From Desulfotomaculum sp. (GTDB taxonomy: Bacteria > Bacillota > Desulfotomaculia > Desulfotomaculales > Nap2-2B), in NCBI GenBank assembly GCA_003513005.1, contig DOTD01000032.1, positions 1 to 64,000 on the forward strand: a DNA stretch of 64,000 nucleotides, written 5' to 3'. The position numbers and the translations under genes are program-made. Within the stretch, counting starts at the first letter, position 1. Each line of letters begins with the position of its first letter. Of the stretch, positions 59,504-64,000 are shown in pieces. The notes under the pieces were generated by a model. That model saw only the letters and a list, made by a program, of their open reading frames with translations, did not search any database and was not told the DNA's origin.

Positions 59504-60325
59504 TTACTGTTCTTTTTTCAAGCTAATTATATTAATTTGCGGCCGTGCAAAGAATCTAACCGGCAGAGCTGTTGTACCGGCGCCATTGGATACAACAACT
59601 GTTGTATAGCCTGTATCTACAACTCCCGTTCTGTACTTTTGCTTATTCTCTATAGGTACATATGGAGCCCACAGCCCAAAAAGAGTTACCTGCCCTCCAT
59701 GTGTATGTCCGCTTAATACTAAATCAATGTTGCGGGTTTTTATTTCTTCTGCAAAATCGGGATTATGGGATAATAGAATTACAAAATCCTGCTCGCTAAC
59801 ATCAAATGTGGTCGGATTTATATCCTGAATATCCTCAAACATATCCCCTACACCGCCGATTTTTATCCTTTCGCCGTTTTTATAAACCCATTCTGCTTTG
59901 TTGTCCAATAGCCTTATCCCTGCGTCTTTGGCAAGTATTCTCGTCAGTCCGGCGCTTTTCCAATGATCGTGATTGCCTAAAACTCCAAATATCCCCATAG
60001 TTGCTTTCAAATTTTTCAGTTCTTCAAAACACGGTTGTATATACTTTGAATTCTTAAATACATAATCTCCTCCCAACAAGATAATTTCCGGACTAAGCTT
60101 GTTAATTTGTTGGACAAGGCTTCTAACTCTTTCTCTTGAGAAAAATGGCCCATGATGAATATCTGAGACGAACACAATTTTCGTATTTTCAAAAGAAGCA
60201 GGAAGGTCTTTGTCTATAATATTTGTTTCTTTTAATTCCAACCAGTATGGCTCGATAAATGCATAGAGAAGCAATAATATTAAAAAGAAGCTTATTAAAA
60301 AATTTTTATTGTATATTATCCTCAT
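59504..60325 (-). CDS. Membrane-anchored metallophosphoesterase (YkuE/YaeI-like)
   Basis: The product is 273 aa. An N-terminal membrane segment (about 8-26) precedes a calcineurin-like domain: VSDIHHG, LGGDYV, GNHDHW, and the late LSHNPD and GHTHGGQ, which supply the dinuclear metal ligands. YkuE/LpxH-like members act on phosphoesters at the membrane. The substrate is not evident. It is convergent with spoVM. Confidence 0.9.
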   Translation of the reverse strand: MRIIYNKNFLISFFLILLLLYAFIEPYWLELKETNIIDKDLPASFENTKIVFVSDIHHGPFFSRERVRSLVQQINKLSPEIILLGGDYVFKNSKYIQPCFEELKNLKATMGIFGVLGNHDHWKSAGLTRILAKDAGIRLLDNKAEWVYKNGERIKIGGVGDMFEDIQDINPTTFDVSEQDFVILLSHNPDFAEEIKTRNIDLVLSGHTHGGQVTLFGLWAPYVPIENKQKYRTGVVDTGYTTVVVSNGAGTTALPVRFFARPQINIISLKKEQ

Positions 60326-60418
60326 ACCGTGTTAATCCTCTAAAAAGTTAATTTTCATTTTTCTATATCCTAATTCTGATTAATTATACTTTTTGGTTAT
60401 TATATTACCATAAAAGAA

Positions 60419-60850
60419 ATGCATAAGCGGCACTTTACACATGACCCGTCTCTGGGAGGTATGACTCTCGGCTTTATAGAGGGTGTTTTTAATGACAAGG
60501 ATGTTCTTTTTCACAGTGGAAGCACTATGCTCTGCAACACATGCCTCTATCTGGTACCCGGAGTAAATACCGGGATTTTTATTTCCTACACTGGTGGTAA
60601 TCATCTTCTTCATTCCGAGGTTTTTCAGGAGTTTATGTATTTTTACTATCCGGTTAAAGCTGAAATAATAGGAGCGCCTAGCGAAGGCAGCCAAGAAAGG
60701 GTGAAAAAGTTTACTGGTGAATACCAGATGAACCGGAGAAGTATTACCACTGATGAGAAAATTAACAGCATATTAGGAAATGGAAAAGGGTTGTTAACCG
60801 GTTATTCATCTGGATCGCTGCCTGACGAACTATTATTGGAAGTGCTGTAG
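60419..60850 (+). pseudogene. C-terminal fragment of a beta-lactamase-like serine hydrolase
   Basis: The product is 143 aa: GMTLGFIEGVFNDKDVLFHSGST, CLYLVPGVNTGIFISYTGG and a following linker match the C-terminal part of class C beta-lactamase/serine-hydrolase proteins. The N-terminal domain with the SxxK Ser is absent; an in-frame stop lies at 60377 with no coding homology upstream. It is a gene remnant. Confidence 0.7.
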
Positions 60851-60868
60851 CAGGCATAAGCAAAAATA

Positions 60869-61201
60869 ATGGAAGCGGCTTCCGCAGACGAACTGATGTT
60901 AATGAAAAACAATGCCTTGTTAGTACACAAAATAACCGTGCATGACTGGTATAAGCAATATTTTACCGGCGAAGTATACCATTTGCTGGTTGTCGTCATT
61001 GATGAATCTCTGAAGGGAACCGGGGCTTTAAGAAACATCCTCATGCCGGTGATTAATGAATGCGAAGAAAAGAAGATACCCATCGTGTTGCAGACCCACA
61101 ATCCTGATAATGTTCCGCTTTATCAACATTATGGCTTTGAATTAATGGAAACCCATTATTCCGAAGAACTGGACTTATCTTGTTTCTGCATGGCACGATA
61201 G
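60869..61201 (+). pseudogene. C-terminal fragment of a GNAT acetyltransferase
   Basis: The product is 110 aa. The GNAT acetyl-CoA region and C-terminal strand are recognisable (LKGTGALRNILMPVINECEEKK, LYQHYGFELMETHYSEELD), but the N-terminal third of a normal GNAT protein is missing and no good SD precedes the ATG. Together with the preceding fragment it marks a decayed stretch. It could still be expressed as a short protein. Confidence 0.55.
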
Positions 61202-61518
61202 ACAATTATGTTGCTAGCAGGGAAATGGCGCCCTCTTATTGTACTAACTTAACCATTGCATTTCGATTATTGGACGGTTTTGAAAATGTCAAGAAGTTTT
61301 GTCATTTTTGGAAATTGTTTTTACACAAATTTACTGCAGACGCATAACTGCTGATGTATAATATTGAATATAATTTCTTAATAGGTGAGATATGGATTAT
61401 ATTACTTTAAAAAACAGGAAGCTGAGAGATTGATAAATTGAATTATCTAAGTTATCTAATCTAAGCTAAATGGTTTTCGAGTCTTTAATGGTTATAATAA
61501 ATGAGGTTGAGCAATAAG
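61202..61518. other. AT-rich region upstream of the diguanylate cyclase
   Basis: No gene or RNA is recognised. TATAAT-like boxes are at about 61360 and at 61493-61498; the latter is placed so that a transcript would begin just before the GAGGTTGAG SD of the next gene, but no good -35 is visible. Confidence 0.4.
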
Positions 61519-62637
61519 ATGGATTTATTGGTTCGTCTTGACATAAACATTTTTTCCCTGATAATTTCCGCACTGATATTTTTTGACATGTATAAATGGG
61601 ATGAGAAGCAATTTCTACAATACAGGCTGTTTATTGCATTATTAATTTCAAACATGGTCTTGTTGATTTTAGATTCTCTTAGCTGGTTGTTTGACGGGCA
61701 CGCCGGACCGACCATTTCATTAGTATTAACAAGTGTTTGTATTCTGTATTATATAATGAATCCCCTGCCACCTTTTTTGTGGTCGCTTTATGCCCACCAT
61801 CAGGTGTTTCATGATGAAAGACGTACAAGAAAGCTATTCCTCCCCTTATTAATACCTGTAATAATATTTGCACTGATTTCAATAACGAGTCCGTTAACTA
61901 ATTGGCTGTTTTTTTTGGATGGGAATAATGTCTATCATCGAGGAAAAGATTTTTATCTGGTAGTAATAATCTGCTACACATATCTGATTTGCACTTTTGT
62001 ACTTATCTTTATGAACAAGCGCAGTATAGAAAAGAGACACTTTGTCCCGTTATTGTTATTTCCTGCTCTCCCTTTTATCGGTGGTATACTGCAGGCTATT
62101 TATTATGGGTTGGTATTGGTTTGGAGCAGCATAACCCTATCAATCTTAATAGTTTACCACAGCATACAGAACCATAGATTAAGCACTGATTTTTTAACCA
62201 ACATATACAACCGCAATGAGCTTGAGCAATACTTAAACATAAAAATTCGTAACAGCGCTAATAAAAATTCATTCTCAGGAATTTTTATAGATATCGATAA
62301 TTTTAAACAAATCAATGACAGCTATGGTCATAAAATGGGCGATAATATGCTGATAGATACCGCCGGATTGATTAGAAAAAGTTTGCGAAAAGATGACTTT
62401 TTTGCCAGGTATGGCGGAGATGAATTCATTGTCATTCTGGATATTCAAGATATTTCGGTTTTAGAACAGACAGTCTTGAGAATAAATTCGAATGTAAGAA
62501 ATTATAACTCAAACAGCGAATACCCTTTTAAACTAAGCATAAGCATGGGTTACGATATTTACGACCCAAAATCCGGTATGGATAAAGATATGTTCATTAA
62601 ACATATTGACGCCCATATGTATGAAAAGAAAAAATAA
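61519..62637 (+). CDS. Membrane diguanylate cyclase (GGDEF)
   Basis: This makes c-di-GMP. The product is 372 aa: about six to seven membrane helices (about 10-210), then a GGDEF domain with DIDNFKQINDSYGHKMGD and the active-site YGGDEF (GGDEF at 299-303). RKDD at 290-293 is an inhibitory I-site (RxxD, five residues before GGDEF), so product inhibition is likely. ATG 61519 follows GAGGTTGAG; ATG 61501 lacks an SD. There is no EAL domain. Confidence 0.92.
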   Translation: MDLLVRLDINIFSLIISALIFFDMYKWDEKQFLQYRLFIALLISNMVLLILDSLSWLFDGHAGPTISLVLTSVCILYYIMNPLPPFLWSLYAHHQVFHDERRTRKLFLPLLIPVIIFALISITSPLTNWLFFLDGNNVYHRGKDFYLVVIICYTYLICTFVLIFMNKRSIEKRHFVPLLLFPALPFIGGILQAIYYGLVLVWSSITLSILIVYHSIQNHRLSTDFLTNIYNRNELEQYLNIKIRNSANKNSFSGIFIDIDNFKQINDSYGHKMGDNMLIDTAGLIRKSLRKDDFFARYGGDEFIVILDIQDISVLEQTVLRINSNVRNYNSNSEYPFKLSISMGYDIYDPKSGMDKDMFIKHIDAHMYEKKK

Positions 62638-62744
62638 TAGAAGTTTATAAGAAAACAGATTTAGAGTTTATATTTGTGGGATGACAGCGGGCTTAAAAGG
62701 TCTTAAGCTTATTTTCCCGGCCTGGCAAGTGGGAGGAGAGCAGC

Positions 62745-63781
62745 ATGACGGATTCACTTACACTCATACTGCTGGCAGTTATTCTAATAACTTTTATTTT
62801 CACACTAACCAACGGACTGCATGACGCCAGTTCAGTTGTTGCTACTTTTATTGCCTCCGGAGCCGCCAGCCCGGTTCAAGCTGTTGTTTTAGCCGCTGTC
62901 TGCGGCCTTATAGGCGCTGTGGTGAGCGGCAGCGCAGTATCCAATACTATTTCTTCCGTAGTAAATATTCCAATCCAGGCAGATCTGCCCAAAGTCCTTC
63001 TGGCGGCTATGGCTGGAGCCGTATTGTGGAATGTGATTACCTGGTAGGCCGGATTTCCTTCAAGTTCTACACATGCCCTGGTGGGAGGACTTATCGGAGC
63101 AGTATGGATGGCGCGAGGGCACAACAGCGTTTTATGGGGCTGGGAGCAATTAATCGGTCCGGCGCATCAATTGGTTGGAGTTAGTAAGATTGTAGCTGCT
63201 TTGATTGTCTCGCCGGTTTTGGGTTTTTGCACTGCTTTCTTGCTGCAAAAAGGCGCCAAATTTCTCCTTCGTAATGCCAATTATCGAATAAACTCGGGCA
63301 TCAAAAAGGTACAATGGATTCTGGCCGGCCTTTTAGCATACAGCCATGCGGGTAATGAAATGATACGCAAAAAATTGCAGGCCTCATATTGATAGCCCTG
63401 GTCTCCGCCGGCCATTCCATTGACCCAACGACTTCACTATGGGTAAAAGGTGGTGTGGGAGCGGTTATGTTCATAGGGACGCTTTTAGGAGGCTGGCCTA
63501 TAATGAAGACGGTGGGGAGAGGTATATACACCATTCGTCCCATCCACAGCTTGAATTCTCAAATATCGTCGGGCGGATCCGTACTGCTCGCGACTGCATT
63601 AGGCGCCCCGGTTTCAACAACCCATGTCGTTGTGGGCAGTGCAATGGGAGTAGGCAGCGCTGATGAATTCCGCATGGTCAATTAGAATATCGGTAAGGAG
63701 ATCGTTATAGCCTGGTGTGTTACCATACCGGCATCGGCGATAGCAGCCGCGCTGGTATATTTCTTGTTGCGGTTTTTATAG
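62745..63781 (+). pseudogene. Decayed PiT-family phosphate permease
   Basis: Homology to PiT/Pho4 runs across three frames. ATG 62745 (FTLTNGLHDASSVVATF) is intact to TAG at 63045-63047 inside ITW-*-AGFPSSSTH. The same frame continues to a 5-base tandem duplication (AATGAAATGA, about 63353-63362) that shifts the frame in the SHAGND motif. The shifted frame runs on (GLILIALVSAGH) to a second TAG at 63683-63685 (RMVN-*-NIGKEIVIAW) and ends at TAG 63779-63781. Three lesions make it a pseudogene. Its DUF47 partner follows. Confidence 0.88.
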
Positions 63782-63794
63782 AGGAGGAACCGTA

Positions 63795-64000
63795 GTGCGA
63801 TTTAATTTTTGGGACAGACTGTTTCCAGTAAAACACGATTTCTATAAAATGATAAATGAACAGGCGGCCGCCACTGGCAAGATCGCCGGCACATTGCTGG
63901 ATTGGCTGGAGAGCCGTTCTCAGGAGGATTACCAGCGCTTATTAGAGAGGATGAGGGAAGCAGATCAAAGCCGGTTAGATATGGAGAAACATCTCATAGA
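63795..64000 (+). CDS. DUF47/PhoU-like accessory protein (partial)
   Basis: GTG 63795 with GAGGAGG seven bases upstream opens a frame to the window end (68 codons; MRFNFWDRLFPVKHDFYKMI, then a helical, charged region). DUF47 proteins commonly pair with PiT phosphate permeases. It is open through the visible part even though the adjacent permease is broken. Confidence 0.8.
   Translation, partial: MRFNFWDRLFPVKHDFYKMINEQAAATGKIAGTLLDWLESRSQEDYQRLLERMREADQSRLDMEKHLI

Noticed and set aside
61391..61435. Short ORF at the ATG before the GGDEF gene
   Set aside because: Only 13 codons, with no conservation or follow-on regulatory structure seen.
62745..63781. TAG codons in the PiT gene as pyrrolysine
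   Set aside because: The same gene also has a frameshifting duplication, PiT is not a pyrrolysine family, and two TAGs in one gene fit decay.

Overview
The window looks like the chromosome of an endospore-forming anaerobic Firmicute, most likely a clostridial member of the Peptococcaceae/Desulfotomaculum/Pelotomaculum type. This is inferred from a T-box leader, a glmS ribozyme, a SpoVM peptide, many TTG starts with strong Shine-Dalgarno (SD) sites, ubiD/ubiA/ubiX genes of the futalosine-menaquinone kind, and hgcAB. No rRNA, tRNA or CRISPR array was recognised.

Layout. 1-60: the start of a minus-strand gene. 326-12465: a T-box-controlled branched-chain amino-acid operon (ilvE, ilvD, ilvB, ilvN, a second ilvB, leuC, leuD, leuB, cimA) running into the c-di-AMP cyclase gene cdaA. 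The apparent Ile specifier codon, citramalate synthase and leuBCD point to isoleucine made through citramalate; ilvC and leuA are absent here. 12.6-16.0 kb: glmM, a glmS ribozyme and glmS, without the usual cdaR. 16.2-18.8 kb: an AT-rich restriction-modification pair whose methyltransferase carries an N-terminal Vsr repair endonuclease. 18.8-23.2 kb: dispersed GGGGACGG repeats, a radical SAM gene with a regulator, small ORFs and a UPF0158 gene broken by a stop. 23.3-27.5 kb: an RND efflux pair under an apparent TetR-type operator. 28.4-32.2 kb: a secreted papain-like protease with four 309-bp repeats, then a RAYT transposase bracketed by GGGGACGG repeats. 32.4-34.5 kb: a heavy-metal P-type ATPase. 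34.8-40.3 kb: ubiD, ubiA, ubiX, an 11-bp x10 tandem repeat and an ABC importer. 40.4-42.3 kb: small membrane proteins, a ComFB protein and a nitroreductase.

42.4-51.7 kb is the most interesting part: a mercury/arsenic/redox island. It holds arsR, hgcA, hgcB (the mercury-methylation pair), a membrane methyltransferase, ccdA, a thioredoxin-like lipoprotein, a DUF318-type permease, a small thioredoxin, acr3, a second arsR, a padR-like regulator, an arsM with an internal deletion, and small redox proteins. Four genes here (HgcA, the permease, a thioredoxin-like protein and a Cdd1/TfoX-C-like protein) have a single in-frame TGA, in three cases next to or within Cys motifs and in each case followed by a potential hairpin. 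I read these as candidate selenoproteins, three of them strong. A selenocysteine form of HgcA would, as far as I know, be new.

51.9-64.0 kb returns to housekeeping genes: an HDAC-like deacetylase, a DUF1614 membrane protein, adk, trxB, a DnaQ-DinG fusion helicase, spoVM and a metallophosphoesterase. Then come gene fragments (beta-lactamase-like, GNAT), a diguanylate cyclase, a decayed PiT phosphate permease with three lesions, and the start of its DUF47 partner. Two genes (ubiX and padR) have no ATG/GTG/TTG start where homology and the SD place the start; ATC and ATA sit there instead.
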